A stretch of 64,000 bases of DNA, from assembly GCF_900114085.1 (NCBI RefSeq), contig NZ_FORU01000004.1, forward strand, positions 1 through 64,000, in the 5' to 3' direction. The stretch comes from Myroides guanonis. Lineage in GTDB: Bacteria > Bacteroidota > Bacteroidia > Flavobacteriales > Flavobacteriaceae. Of the stretch, positions 8,653 through 18,356 are shown piece by piece; the first letter of the stretch is position 1; every line of letters starts with the position of its first letter. The translations under genes were made by a program, and so were the position numbers. The notes under the pieces are model-generated. The model had not been told where the DNA came from, did not search any database, and worked only from the letters and a program-made list of their open reading frames with translations.

Positions 8653-11247
8653 TTAGTATCTCCAACTATTATTTTTATCATTCTCTGGATACAGTTGATC
8701 TGGAGTGAATGGAGTGAATAATGGAGTTTTCATTGTAGGGTTTTTTGCACTTTTTATTTCGTATTCCATCAATAATTCATCTGACTCATTAAACAATTGA
8801 TATTGTGTTTTATTCTTTTTCTTGTTTAGTGTATAATAGGAAGCTTCGTTTGTTTCTTCGGTATTATATAAATAGTTATTGAATTGAATTGCAATAGCGC
8901 CCGATTCTAGTATACCGTTGTTAACTTTTGCTTGTCTTTGAAGTTTACCATTTTCATAATAAGAAACAGTACCATGTAAATTAGTATCTTCATACATTTC
9001 ATAGGAATAAACAAGGGAGCCGTCTGCATCGTCAAAAACTTGAATTGAAGAGGTTTTTGATTTTTCGTTTTCTTTTGTTTTTTTGTATAATAGCACACCT
9101 TCAATATTTACATCGGTTACACTCACTAATGTACCTTCTTTATAGGTTTGTGTTAATATTGATGTGTAAAGGTTTGTAATGCGCGTTCCTTCAAAAGGTT
9201 CTCCGTTTTGAAATATTAATCTAGATAGTTCATCGCCATTTTCATCAAAGAAAATAGCTTCTCCATGATAGATGTCATTTTCATATGGAATTCTAGAAGT
9301 GACTCTTCGTTCTTCGTAGGTCTCTTCAAACACCTTATTTCCCAAATGATATACAGTTCTTCCAGTGATAGTGGTAGGATCGTATTTTGAAAAAGTAATT
9401 TCTTCTCCTTCTTTTAAACCGTTTTCATAATTAGTAACAACAATTGAATAATCATCATCTTCGTAGACAGTTCCTTCTATAGGTGCTCCATTTTTGTATT
9501 TGACGGTTGAGATTAATTCCCCTTTAGAATAAAACTTACCTTCTTTTAAGAAATCGATTTCAGATTGTAGATATGTTTTAGGTGCTTCTAATGAATTTAA
9601 AGAGAAATCTAGATAATCTTGTGTGTATTTCTTTTCGTATAGTTTCGTACCGTTATTGTATTTTACTATGCTTTGCAATATATCATTGTCAAAGAAAGTC
9701 AAAAGAGTTCCATCTGTATTCTTATGGTCAAATGCACCAATTAATTTACCATCACTATCGTAGAATTTGGAAAACAGTTGTTCGTAATTTCTATAGGTTT
9801 CTTCTTTAGAAATTTCCCCATTGTTATGATAAGTTATCTGTTTGACTAATTCTCCGTTTTCATAGAAAGATTCCGTTTTTAAAACTTTCTTTCCATTAGA
9901 AATGGTGTAATTAATACTGTGTTTCAAAAGACCTTTTTCATAGGTCGCTTCATCCGTTATAAGGTCATCTACCATTGTAAATGATTTACCGTTTAATGGA
10001 CTCCAGTATCCGTCTTCTTTTGTATAAGTAAGTGTACCTAAGACTTTGCCATTTTTATCGTAATAGGTGCTTTTTAAGTCTTTTTTGGTTTCAAAAACTT
10101 TTCCGTTTTTGTAAGAAGTGGTTTCTTCTACCAATTCTCCTGCTTTGTATTCTGAGGTTGTATTATATAAAAAAACAGTTCCTTCCCATGGTGTATAGCC
10201 ATCTTCCGCATATTCTATTTTAGCTTTTAATGAACCATCGGGATTCCAATACTCTATTTTTGAATTAGAAAAACCATCTTCTCTATAGGTTATAGTTTGA
10301 TTTAGTATTCCATTTTCATCAAAATGTCTTATAAAGACTGCGGTATTGTCTACATAGGTTATAATTTGACTTATGTTATCTTGTTTTCCTTCTTGGTAGT
10401 TGAATTCTATATGGGTACCTTCATACGTCGGGCTTTCATACTCATATCCAGCATCATTTCTGAATTCCCCAATAACTTCACCGTTTTTGTTGAAATAGGT
10501 ATAGTCTTTAAATAATCCGTCTGTTTTTGTTTTTATTTTTTCTTTTCCATCACTGTAGAAAGAGGTTGATTCAATTTCTAAAGAATCTTTATAAACCTGA
10601 ATAGAAGCTACTGAAAGTGGCTTGTGGCTAAAAGTATATTTTACTCCTTCAATTGGTGCAAATTGGTCATAGGTTAGACTAGCTATTAAATTGCCGTTTG
10701 CATCAAATACTTCTTCTAATTGTAAAGCATTGTCTTTGAAGGTTACAACTTGTTGGTATGAGTTGTTTAACTTTGAAAAGAGCGTCGCTTTTAGAAATTG
10801 ACCATCTTTTGCTTCCAATTTACTATAACAATCATAGTACTCGTTTACAAGAAAACCATCATATAGTGCTCCTTCTCTAAATTCACCCACATATTCTGTT
10901 CCATCTAAAAGTTTACTGATTACTTTACCAGTTGGAACTCCATTTTCTGCGTTTAGCAGAATCATTTCTTTTCCTCCTTCTTGATAGTATATTACTTGCC
11001 CTTCATACTTAGGACTATTCGGATCGTCTGTTTTCGTGTTTCCTTTAGAGATTAAAACATTCTCTAGACTGTAAGATTCAACTTGGAATTTGTCTTTGGA
11101 AATGGGTTTGATGAATCGATATCCAGTAGCGTTTTCTTTTATTGTTTTTTGGTCTAAATAGTCATGCCAAATAGTATCCTTTTGAACTTGTGCATAGCCT
11201 AGTGTTCCACTCAATAGTGCAATGGAGAATAGAAAGTTGTTTTTCAT
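8653..11247 (-). CDS. Secreted MORN-type repeat protein
   Basis: An 864-aa exported protein with a signal peptide at 1-20 (ending LGYAQ). Nearly all of the rest consists of about 30 degenerate units of roughly 22-25 residues of the form YxNGxLxxExxYxNGK, that is MORN_2/YwqK-type repeats, for example around 195, 300, 390, 480, 650 and 775. Such units form extended beta-rich solenoids. Proteins of this kind are common in Bacteroidota envelopes and have no defined function; I see no catalytic domain. The gene is flanked by terminators on both sides and is therefore a single transcription unit. Confidence 0.75.
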   Translation of the reverse strand: MKNNFLFSIALLSGTLGYAQVQKDTIWHDYLDQKTIKENATGYRFIKPISKDKFQVESYSLENVLISKGNTKTDDPNSPKYEGQVIYYQEGGKEMILLNAENGVPTGKVISKLLDGTEYVGEFREGALYDGFLVNEYYDCYSKLEAKDGQFLKATLFSKLNNSYQQVVTFKDNALQLEEVFDANGNLIASLTYDQFAPIEGVKYTFSHKPLSVASIQVYKDSLEIESTSFYSDGKEKIKTKTDGLFKDYTYFNKNGEVIGEFRNDAGYEYESPTYEGTHIEFNYQEGKQDNISQIITYVDNTAVFIRHFDENGILNQTITYREDGFSNSKIEYWNPDGSLKAKIEYAEDGYTPWEGTVFLYNTTSEYKAGELVEETTSYKNGKVFETKKDLKSTYYDKNGKVLGTLTYTKEDGYWSPLNGKSFTMVDDLITDEATYEKGLLKHSINYTISNGKKVLKTESFYENGELVKQITYHNNGEISKEETYRNYEQLFSKFYDSDGKLIGAFDHKNTDGTLLTFFDNDILQSIVKYNNGTKLYEKKYTQDYLDFSLNSLEAPKTYLQSEIDFLKEGKFYSKGELISTVKYKNGAPIEGTVYEDDDYSIVVTNYENGLKEGEEITFSKYDPTTITGRTVYHLGNKVFEETYEERRVTSRIPYENDIYHGEAIFFDENGDELSRLIFQNGEPFEGTRITNLYTSILTQTYKEGTLVSVTDVNIEGVLLYKKTKENEKSKTSSIQVFDDADGSLVYSYEMYEDTNLHGTVSYYENGKLQRQAKVNNGILESGAIAIQFNNYLYNTEETNEASYYTLNKKKNKTQYQLFNESDELLMEYEIKSAKNPTMKTPLFTPFTPDQLYPENDKNNSWRY

Positions 11248-11270
11248 GTTGTTAAGTTGGGTTGAAAAAA

Positions 11271-11297
11271 AAATCTTCAGTATTAAACTGAAGATTT
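11271..11297 (-). terminator. Terminator of the DUF2805 gene
   Basis: AAATCTTCAGT pairs with ACTGAAGATTT around a five-base loop and is followed on the minus strand by nine T residues. It separates the DUF2805 gene from the MORN gene downstream. Confidence 0.9.
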
Positions 11298-11302
11298 ATG
11301 TT

Positions 11303-11578
11303 CTAATCGAATTTATTTTTAAAATAGTATTTATCGTCTAAGTCTTCTAAATCATCATCCCTAAACTTTTGGGGTTTTGGTTTTTTTGATAATACTCTTT
11401 TTTTCCAAGATTCAAATTCTTCTGTGGAAAATTTCTCTTTCATAATCTTGGTCACTTCCATTTCTCCTAGACCAAACTCATTTTTAATGGCTTCAAAAGG
11501 TTTTTTCTCTTCTTTAGCCATCGCTATTATACGCTCCTTAGTTTCGTAATTTAACTCGGTGTTGTTTCCTTTTTTCAT
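11303..11578 (-). CDS. DUF2805 / TIGR03643 family protein
   Basis: A 91-aa cytoplasmic protein matching the small DUF2805 family: an N-terminal helical region with a helix-turn-helix look (about 12-50, ERIIAMAKEEKKPFEAIKNE), an ESWKKRV segment (about 56-62) and a basic/acidic tail (KKPKPQKFRDDDLEDLDD). The family is widespread in Bacteroidota and Proteobacteria and has no known function; DNA or RNA binding is plausible from the charge. Single gene with its own terminator. Confidence 0.75.
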   Translation of the reverse strand: MKKGNNTELNYETKERIIAMAKEEKKPFEAIKNEFGLGEMEVTKIMKEKFSTEEFESWKKRVLSKKPKPQKFRDDDLEDLDDKYYFKNKFD

Positions 11579-11696
11579 CAGATGAAAAGTTAATCAATTT
11601 TTTTAAGTAATTAATGTTATGTCAATATTAGTAAAAATATAGATATTACAAAATAGTTTTGAAAAAAAAATAATGCTAATCAGGAAGGTTGAAGTT

Positions 11697-12701
11697 TTAA
11701 GTGTGTAAGGTGTTGTTTATTAGGTTTTTACTTGTTTTTTTGAACAGTAAAGTACTATTTATTAAGACAATTGCTCCTAGTATTAATATGATTCCTACCC
11801 ATTGTAGCGCAATTACTTGCTCATTTAGCAATAAATAGGCTACTGAAACTGAAACAGGAAGCTCAATGGAAGCTATTATACTGCCTAGTCCAATTCCTGT
11901 ATATGGAAATCCCATATTTAATAAGATAGGGGGAATAATGGTTCCAAATAGTGCAAGTATTAGTCCCCACTGGTACATTATACTAAAGTCAAAGTCTCTA
12001 ATTCCTTTAGTATTATCTGAAAATGATTGAAGGATTTTCATAAAGAATTCGGAGTTGTTTGGTCCCACTTGTGTAACTATTGTAAATGTTCCTACTATGA
12101 TTGTTGCTCCCACAAGCATGTATAAACTCCTTCTCAACGCTGGTAAATGGGTTGCAACTGAATTTGAAGTAAACATAGTACCCGCAAATGAACAGGATGC
12201 TAGAAAACCAAAAATAATTCCCCTTGGGTCTAGTTTGATTTCAGCTCCTATTATATTGGTTGCTAAAACTGTTCCTACGAGTATTAGAATAACAGCTACA
12301 ATTTTTGAAAGATTGGGGATTTTTCTTGTTGTTATGCTTTCTATTACAACACCTATCCATACGGATTGCATCAGTAAGACTACAGCTATGGAGGCATCTA
12401 TAAAACTTACTGAGAGATAATAAAGTACAGAGGTGAATCCCATTGATGTGCCGGCAATTATCAGGTTTCTTATATCTCGCTTATTTTCTTTTAAATCTGT
12501 TGTTTTCTTCTTTTTAAATAGGTTTAAAAGAGCTATTCCTAATAGTCCTAATATAACTTGCGAGAAAGTTACTTCAGCAGTTGTATATCCTGCTGCGTAT
12601 GCTAGTTTTACGAAGGAGGCTAACATTCCAAAACTAGATGCTCCGCAAGCTACCAAGAATGTGCCTTTTAATATATCGTTTCCTTTCATGTTTTTCTTCA
12701 T
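11697..12701 (-). CDS. DMT-family (EamA) transporter
   Basis: A 334-aa inner-membrane protein with ten predicted helices in two EamA repeats (about 13-150 and 165-318). The drug/metabolite transporter superfamily exports or imports small metabolites; no substrate can be named. Two starts are possible: M1 at 12701 or M5 (MKGNDILKG) at 12689. A TATCTTTG -7 box on the minus strand at 12713-12720 would put the transcript start only about five bases before M1, which favours the 12689 start. Confidence 0.85.
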   Translation of the reverse strand: MKKNMKGNDILKGTFLVACGASSFGMLASFVKLAYAAGYTTAEVTFSQVILGLLGIALLNLFKKKKTTDLKENKRDIRNLIIAGTSMGFTSVLYYLSVSFIDASIAVVLLMQSVWIGVVIESITTRKIPNLSKIVAVILILVGTVLATNIIGAEIKLDPRGIIFGFLASCSFAGTMFTSNSVATHLPALRRSLYMLVGATIIVGTFTIVTQVGPNNSEFFMKILQSFSDNTKGIRDFDFSIMYQWGLILALFGTIIPPILLNMGFPYTGIGLGSIIASIELPVSVSVAYLLLNEQVIALQWVGIILILGAIVLINSTLLFKKTSKNLINNTLHT

Positions 12702-12712
12702 TTCAATTTAAA

Positions 12713-12720
12713 CAAAGATA
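12713..12720 (-). promoter_or_regulatory. -7 box (TATCTTTG) for the EamA transporter
   Basis: The minus strand reads TATCTTTG, an exact TAnnTTTG match. Its position bears on the start choice for the transporter (12689 preferred). The rest of the 12721-12895 gap has scattered TTTGTGAA-like words and no gene. Confidence 0.45.
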
Positions 12721-12898
12721 ATACTATAATCTAGGGGGGTGTTAGTTTGATTATTTGTAAGTGTGTAAATTTGTGAATGCGATAATTAGAGGAATTTATA
12801 AATAGGCAAATAAGCTAAGGAGTAAAGAGGGTAAGAAGCTAAGGAGGGGAAGATGGGATAAATATTAAGCGTTAATCGTTGAAGGGCTTTAACACAAA

Positions 12899-12930
12899 AA
12901 AGGCTATCTCAAAGAAATGAGACAGCCTTT
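12899..12930 (-). terminator. Terminator of htpG
   Basis: AAAGGCTATCTC pairs with GAGACAGCCTTT (one mismatch) around an eight-base loop, with T residues following on the minus strand, 23 bases past the htpG stop. Confidence 0.85.
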
Positions 12931-12953
12931 ATGACTTGTTTTAAATAATTTAA

Positions 12954-14810
12954 TTATTTTAATTGACTAAAGTTTCTTTTCACGAAAGCAGTCAATTCTT
13001 CTCCTTTAAGTAGTCCTTGAGCTAATTTAGCTAAGTCCATAGCTTGTTTTATGTTTGATTCTTGAGCTTCTTTATCAGAGTTGTTCAAAATCTTAGATGC
13101 TAGTTCATGGTTAGTATTTACTACCAAGTTATACATTTCTGGCATATTGCCCATTCCGAACATTCCACCTCCACCTGAAGCACTCATCTCTTTCATTCTT
13201 CTCATGAATTCTGGTTGAGTGATTACGAATGGTTCATCTGTACTATCCATTGCTTCTAATTGAACAGTATACTTACCTTTAGGTACGTTTAATTCAATTA
13301 TCTCTTGTAGATTTTTTTGTTCATCTTCCGAAAGCTTTGAAATTGTGTTTTCTTCTTTCTTAATCAAATTACTAACGTGATCAGCATCAACACGTGCAAA
13401 GCTAATTTTTTCATTATCAGCTTCTAGTTTTTGAATCAAGTGAGATACAATTGGTGAATCTAATAATAGTACTTGATAGCCTTTTTCTTGTGCACTTGCA
13501 ATATAACTGTGTTGGGTATCTTTATTTGAAGCATATAATATCACTAAGTTACCATCCTTATCGGTTTGGTTCTCTTTTATTGCTTCCTTAAGTTCTTCAA
13601 AAGTATAGTATTTACCATCTACAGTTGGATATAATGCAAAAGCACCTGATTTCTCATAAAACTTTGGTTCTGAAAGCATACCGTATTCTAAAACGATTTT
13701 AATGTCGTTCCATTTAGATTCAAAGTCAGCTCTGTTTTCATTGAACAAAGATTTCATTTTATCAGCTACTTTACGCGTGATGTAATTAGATATTTTCTTA
13801 ACGTTTCCATCAGCTTGTAAGTAAGATCTTGATACGTTTAAAGGAATGTCTGGAGAATCAATAACACCTTTTAACATAGTCAAGAATTCTGGTACAATTC
13901 CTTCTACATTGTCTGTTACATAAACCTGATTTTGATAAAGCTGAATTTTATCCTTTTGCATTTGCAAGTCCGCACTCAATTTTGGAAAATATAATATCCC
14001 AGTTAGGTTGAATGGATAGTCAACATTTAAATGTATGTTGAATAATGGCTCTTCAAATTGCATTGGATATAATTCTCTGTAGAAGTTTGTATAATCTTCT
14101 TCTTTTAATTCAGAGGGTTGTTTTGTCCAAGCTGGATTTGGGTTATTGATGATAGTATCAACTTCTACTGCATCGTCACCTTCTCCTTCTGTATGTGTTC
14201 CAAATTTAATTGAAACAGGCATGAACTTATTGTATTTTACTAAAAGTCCTCGTATTTTACCTTCTTCTAAAAATTCTAAAGAGTCTTCAGCGATGTGTAG
14301 GATTATCTCTGTACCTCTATCGGTTTTGTCACTCTCAGTTAAAGTGTATTCTGGACTACCATCACATGTCCAATGAGCTGCTGGTTCATTTTTATACGAT
14401 TTGGTGATAATTTCTACTTTTTCGGCAACCATAAAAGCAGAATAAAAACCTAAACCAAAATGTCCAATGATTCCAGCGTCTTTCGCCGAATCTTTGTATT
14501 TTTCTAAGAATTCTTCAGCACCAGAGAAAGCAACTTGGTTTATGTACTTTTCAACTTCTTCTTTAGTCATTCCAAGACCTTGGTCTATGATGTGAATTTT
14601 CTTGTTTTCTTTATCAATCTTAACCTCAATAACTGGATTTCCATACTCTACATTCGCTTCTCCAATACTCGTTAAGTGTTTGAGTTTTAGTGTAGCATCA
14701 GTTGCATTAGAAATAAGTTCACGCAAGAATATTTCATGGTCACTGTATAGAAACTTTTTTATCAAAGGAAAGATATTTTCTACTGTAACATTAATTTTAC
14801 CTGATGTCAT
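12954..14810 (-). CDS. htpG: Molecular chaperone HtpG (Hsp90)
   Basis: A 618-aa bacterial Hsp90, an ATP-dependent cytosolic chaperone dimer. The N-terminal GHKL ATPase domain holds the catalytic segment ELISNATDA (about 32-40), the DQGLGMT motif (about 76-82) and a GHFGLGFYSAF lid (about 116-126); the middle domain carries the SRSYLQAD segment (about 325-332). The C-terminal domain is present, so length and domains are complete. It is transcribed alone. The upstream region contains a TGACA/TGTCA inverted repeat placed exactly as in front of grpE, suggesting heat-shock control. Confidence 0.97.
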   Translation of the reverse strand: MTSGKINVTVENIFPLIKKFLYSDHEIFLRELISNATDATLKLKHLTSIGEANVEYGNPVIEVKIDKENKKIHIIDQGLGMTKEEVEKYINQVAFSGAEEFLEKYKDSAKDAGIIGHFGLGFYSAFMVAEKVEIITKSYKNEPAAHWTCDGSPEYTLTESDKTDRGTEIILHIAEDSLEFLEEGKIRGLLVKYNKFMPVSIKFGTHTEGEGDDAVEVDTIINNPNPAWTKQPSELKEEDYTNFYRELYPMQFEEPLFNIHLNVDYPFNLTGILYFPKLSADLQMQKDKIQLYQNQVYVTDNVEGIVPEFLTMLKGVIDSPDIPLNVSRSYLQADGNVKKISNYITRKVADKMKSLFNENRADFESKWNDIKIVLEYGMLSEPKFYEKSGAFALYPTVDGKYYTFEELKEAIKENQTDKDGNLVILYASNKDTQHSYIASAQEKGYQVLLLDSPIVSHLIQKLEADNEKISFARVDADHVSNLIKKEENTISKLSEDEQKNLQEIIELNVPKGKYTVQLEAMDSTDEPFVITQPEFMRRMKEMSASGGGGMFGMGNMPEMYNLVVNTNHELASKILNNSDKEAQESNIKQAMDLAKLAQGLLKGEELTAFVKRNFSQLK

Positions 14811-14857
14811 AATTATTTGTATTATTTTGATTAATTTTACTTTGATTATGCATGATT

Positions 14858-14899
14858 CAAAATAGATACCAAATCAAATTTTATGACAAGATGTCATAA
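14858..14899 (-). promoter_or_regulatory. Heat-shock type promoter/operator of htpG
   Basis: A perfect inverted repeat TTATGACAAGATGTCATAA (14881-14899) lies upstream; on the minus strand its TGTCA is followed by exactly 19 bases and then TATTTTG (14858-14864), a near match to the -7 box, 48 bases before the ATG. The same TGTCA-19-TA layout precedes grpE. No CIRCE element is visible. Confidence 0.6.
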
Positions 14900-14969
14900 A
14901 AGTGAAATTAGGTTTGAATTATTTCGGAAAAATAGGCATGCGTTTTGATTAAGTTAAAAAAAGAAAATT

Positions 14970-15428
14970 ATGAAAAAAGTACTTACAATTGGCCTTATGG
15001 CCCTTTTTGTGGTTTCATGTAAACCTACAATGGATAGTAAATCACAAGTTGGTTTGAAAGGGAACTGGACACTAACTAAGGTAGATCATATCGGTGGTGA
15101 TTTTGTAAAGGTGAATTCTTTTGATATTGCAGATGCAAAATGTTTTGTAGGAAGTCAGTGGAAATTTGTTTCAAACAATAATTCAGGGGTTATTACTATG
15201 AATGGTGGAGGAGATTGCCCTACGTTTGAAAACAATATAAAATGGACCATTTCACCATCAGGAGATTTTAATTTTAAATTTATTGATGAAGGTGTTAAGG
15301 CAAAACACGTTTCAACCGGTTATTCTATGAAAGTAAGAAATCAATCAGAAACGTCTTTTCAATTGGTAGACAAGGTATATTCAGGAGGACAATCTTACGA
15401 TATAACTTATCAATTTAGTAGAAACTAA
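14970..15428 (+). CDS. Lipocalin-like lipoprotein
   Basis: A 152-aa lipoprotein: the signal peptide ends with the lipobox VVSC, giving lipidated C17. The mature part begins GNWTLTKVD (about 31-39) and continues as a single small beta-barrel-like domain with two later cysteines (about 57 and 82) that could pair. This is the pattern of the flavobacterial lipocalin-like family, of unknown ligand. The next gene, an OmpA lipoprotein, starts 41 bases on and is probably cotranscribed. Confidence 0.75.
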   Translation: MKKVLTIGLMALFVVSCKPTMDSKSQVGLKGNWTLTKVDHIGGDFVKVNSFDIADAKCFVGSQWKFVSNNNSGVITMNGGGDCPTFENNIKWTISPSGDFNFKFIDEGVKAKHVSTGYSMKVRNQSETSFQLVDKVYSGGQSYDITYQFSRN

Positions 15429-15469
15429 GAATACATATAAAAAACAAAACATATAAAAACTCAGTAATT

Positions 15470-16171
15470 ATGAAAAAATTAAGCGTATACGCATTAGCAG
15501 GAACTATGCTAGCTACTTCTATATCTCTTACAAGTTGTGACGCGGTTAAGAATGCAAATAACACACAAAAAGGTGCTGGAATTGGTGCTGCTGGTGGAGC
15601 TATAATTGGTGGTATTTTAGGAAATAATCTAGGGAATAAACAAAATAGTGCTTTAGGTGCGGTTCTTGGAGGTGTAGTTGGAGGTGCTGTAGGTGGAGTT
15701 ATTGGAAATAAAATGGATAAACAAGCACGTGAAATTCAAGAAACAGTTCCAGGTGCTGAGGTAGAACGTATTGGTGAAGGAATTAAATTAATCTTAGGAG
15801 AGAATTCGGTGAACTTTAATATCAACCAAGCTACTTTAACTGATAAAGCAAAAGCAAACTTGGATAAATTGGTAAAAGTATTCAAAGAAAACCCAGATAC
15901 AGATATTGATATTTATGGATATACTGATATCACAGGTAAAGAAGAGTATAATCTGAAATTGTCAGGACAAAGAGCTAATTCAGTGAAAACTTATTTAACT
16001 CAACAAGGTATCTCTGCGAAAAGAATGAAAACTCAAGGAATGGGGATTGCTGATCCAATCGCTTCTAATGATACAAAAGAAGGACAAATGAAAAACCGTC
16101 GAGTTGAATTTGGTATTAAAGCTAATGACAAAATGATTCAAGACGCACAAAGAGAAGCTGGTTCTTATTAG
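15470..16171 (+). CDS. OmpA-family lipoprotein with glycine zipper
   Basis: A 233-aa envelope lipoprotein (lipobox LTSC, lipidated C23). Residues about 36-80 form a glycine-zipper region (repeated GAAGGAIIGG / GGVVGGAVGG), which may insert in a membrane. Residues about 105-215 are an OmpA C-terminal peptidoglycan-binding domain with the usual DIYGYTD, LSGQRANSVKTYL and NRRVEF segments. The protein should tether the outer membrane to the cell wall. The same combination occurs in the YiaD/YfiB class. It is the last gene before a strong terminator. Confidence 0.92.
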   Translation: MKKLSVYALAGTMLATSISLTSCDAVKNANNTQKGAGIGAAGGAIIGGILGNNLGNKQNSALGAVLGGVVGGAVGGVIGNKMDKQAREIQETVPGAEVERIGEGIKLILGENSVNFNINQATLTDKAKANLDKLVKVFKENPDTDIDIYGYTDITGKEEYNLKLSGQRANSVKTYLTQQGISAKRMKTQGMGIADPIASNDTKEGQMKNRRVEFGIKANDKMIQDAQREAGSY

Positions 16172-16193
16172 TAGAATTCATCTTTTAAAATAC

Positions 16194-16229
16194 AAAAGGG
16201 GAAGCCATTTAAATGGCTTCCCCTTTTTT
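16194..16229 (+). terminator. Terminator of the lipocalin/OmpA operon
   Basis: AAAAGGGGAAGCCATTT pairs perfectly with AAATGGCTTCCCCTTTT and is followed by a T run. Confidence 0.95.
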
Positions 16230-16359
16230 TATACTATTACATTGTTATAATTAATTCTGTTTAGCAGAATAGGTTGAGTAATTGATACATAATTACTTGG
16301 ACGATTTTAATAAATATTGTTATCATAATAGTTATAGTTGGTTGGGGGTAGTAAAGATA

Positions 16360-17871
16360 CTAAATACAATCTACACAATTAAGTTGTTGATTGATTAATT
16401 GATATGTGTGATTTCCTTTTTGAATAGTGTTTTGATTCTTTATGAATGGAATTAACTGTTCGTCAAATTGAACAAAACTTTTCTCAGGTAAATAAAAATT
16501 TAATTTGATATTGTTTTCCCAACTCGTTTCATTGTTTTCATATAAAATACTATCTGAAATATATAAGGTGTTATCCTTGTATTTCACGTTGTAGCTAGGA
16601 ATCTCCACAATACCTTTTCTCTTCTTTTTTGAAGAAATTTCCTTTCCATCAACTTCAACTTTTAAAGTAGCATATGCGGTATCTTGAAAAGATTGAAGGA
16701 ATTGAATGTCTAGATCTAAATATTCTGGGATGTTTTTGATGCTTTCCGAGTTTGTGTTGTTTTCATTATCAGAGAAGAACAAATAGTCCATCATTTTTAT
16801 ATTTAATGTATCTGTAGCAGAGCCTAACGATATTTCGTTTTCATATTGAACGTCATCTTCATCATAGACTTCTATGATTTGATTTATTTTGTTTACTTCA
16901 GCGACAGGTAGTGCTAAAGTAAATAGACTAATTATCCATAAAATTACTATTGTAATAGAAAACGCTCCTATATATTTAATATTGGAATATAGTAATTTAA
17001 GACCTATTAAAAGGAATACTATGAAAGGTGCTAGCATTACGAATAAAAATAATGATGTAGTTATCCAATTGGGGTAGGATCCAGTAAAGAATAATGTACT
17101 AAACTCATTGTTTATGTAAGAGCCATTTTTTAAAATAAAAATTGTTGCAAAACTAGCGACTAAAAAACCAGCTATAGAAACAAAAAGTAGTAAGACTCCG
17201 ATTATTCGTTTAATTATTTCTAGTCCTTGATTTGTAGTTTCTTTTGTGGATTTTGAAATTTTTTGATAATCGAAATTTTGTACTTTATTAGTGACATACT
17301 CGATGTTTTCTTTTACTTTTTTTTCGATGGAGGATATGTTAATAGGTTCACCTCTCATTTCTAAAATTTGAGTTGTCGTTTTAGCTGCGGGTATCACTAT
17401 CCATAGTATGATGTAAAGTACAACACCTGTTCCATAAAAGAGTAGAAGTATTAGGAATATAACGCGCATCCATACTACATCAATTTTGAAGTAATGTCCT
17501 AAACCTGCTAGTACACCTCCTAATAAAGAGTTTTCTTTGTCTCTGTATAACTTTTTGACTCTTGGAAAATTATAATAGGTTTCATCGTGTGATGTATTAT
17601 CGCTTTCTCCATCTAAGTTATAATCTTCGGGTTTACCCATAATTTGGATTACCTCTTCAACATTCTCATCAATGATAACTTGATTAAAGTCATCAATTTT
17701 AGAAGAAAATAGTTCTGCAATTCGAAGTTCTATATCATGAATGATTTCTTCGCGTTCCTCTGTTGTTATAGAACGTTTGATCGCTTCTAAATATTGATAA
17801 AGTTTCTGGTAGGCATTTTCTTCAATATGAAATACTAGGCCTGCTATATTAACTGTTAATGTCTTATTCAT
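16360..17871 (-). CDS. PspC-domain envelope stress protein
   Basis: A 503-aa inner-membrane protein. Residues 1-90 form a cytoplasmic domain (with NIAGLVFHIEE and IMGKPEDY) usual in the Bacteroidota version; a PspC domain follows at about 105-170 (KKLYRDKENSLLGGVLAGLGHYF), then several membrane helices (about 215-325) and an extracytoplasmic C-terminal domain of beta type (about 340-503) ending in CVDCI. PspC senses membrane stress with phage-shock proteins in enterobacteria; here the paired PadR regulator suggests a separate circuit. The gene overlaps the padR gene by eight bases. Confidence 0.88.
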   Translation of the reverse strand: MNKTLTVNIAGLVFHIEENAYQKLYQYLEAIKRSITTEEREEIIHDIELRIAELFSSKIDDFNQVIIDENVEEVIQIMGKPEDYNLDGESDNTSHDETYYNFPRVKKLYRDKENSLLGGVLAGLGHYFKIDVVWMRVIFLILLLFYGTGVVLYIILWIVIPAAKTTTQILEMRGEPINISSIEKKVKENIEYVTNKVQNFDYQKISKSTKETTNQGLEIIKRIIGVLLLFVSIAGFLVASFATIFILKNGSYINNEFSTLFFTGSYPNWITTSLFLFVMLAPFIVFLLIGLKLLYSNIKYIGAFSITIVILWIISLFTLALPVAEVNKINQIIEVYDEDDVQYENEISLGSATDTLNIKMMDYLFFSDNENNTNSESIKNIPEYLDLDIQFLQSFQDTAYATLKVEVDGKEISSKKKRKGIVEIPSYNVKYKDNTLYISDSILYENNETSWENNIKLNFYLPEKSFVQFDEQLIPFIKNQNTIQKGNHTYQLINQQLNCVDCI

Positions 17872-18205
17872 GGTTGATGTTGTTTGAAGTTATTTTATCT
17901 ACTGCTTCTGATAGTGTTGTCCAAGTTTTTCCAAGTTCTATTAAAAACTGATTACCTTTCTCTGTGAGTTCGTAATATTTTCTAGGTGGTCCAGCATTGG
18001 ATTCTTCCCATCTGTAAATTAATAAGTCATCATTCTTTAGTCTGGTTAATAGAGGATATACTGTTCCTTCTACTACTACTAATTTAACGCTTTTTAGTTC
18101 TTCTAAGATTTCTGATGTATAACAGTCCTTTCTTTTAAGTATGGAAAGGATACAGAACTCTAGAATACCTTTTCGCATTTGTGCTTTAGTGTTTTCTATA
18201 TTCAT
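17864..18205 (-). CDS. PadR-family transcriptional regulator
   Basis: I place the start at 18205 (MNIENTKAQMRKG), because a -7 box lies within the longer frame upstream of it. The 113-aa product is a minimal PadR: a winged helix (about 10-85) with the VVEGTVYPLLTRLKNDDLL recognition segment and the GPPRKYYELTEKG wing, then a short dimerisation helix. PadR proteins repress neighbouring membrane-stress or efflux genes and themselves; the overlapping pspC gene is the likely target. Confidence 0.9.
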   Translation of the reverse strand: MNIENTKAQMRKGILEFCILSILKRKDCYTSEILEELKSVKLVVVEGTVYPLLTRLKNDDLLIYRWEESNAGPPRKYYELTEKGNQFLIELGKTWTTLSEAVDKITSNNINHE

Positions 18206-18237
18206 AATTGAAGTATTTTCTTTCGTATTGTCTATAG

Positions 18238-18276
18238 CAAAGATATGTACAAAAGACTGTACCTTGTATCGCATAG
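18238..18276 (-). promoter_or_regulatory. Promoter and possible operator of padR-pspC
   Basis: The minus strand reads TATCTTTG at 18238-18245, an exact -7 box, 33 bases before the ATG. Just upstream are three GTAC/AGTAC words (18247-18250, 18260-18263 and 18276 region) arranged as a loose inverted repeat, which could be the PadR operator. The operator part is a guess. Confidence 0.45.
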
Positions 18277-18356
18277 TACTATAAATTAACTAAAGATTAA
18301 CATTTTTGTTTTTGTTTTAGCTTTAGAGATTTTTTGTAACTTTAAAGAAAAAGATT

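Noticed and set aside
14811..14969. CIRCE element or HrcA operator before htpG
   Set aside because: No TTAGCACTC-N9-GAGTGCTAA is present here or before grpE; the TGTCA repeat is different.
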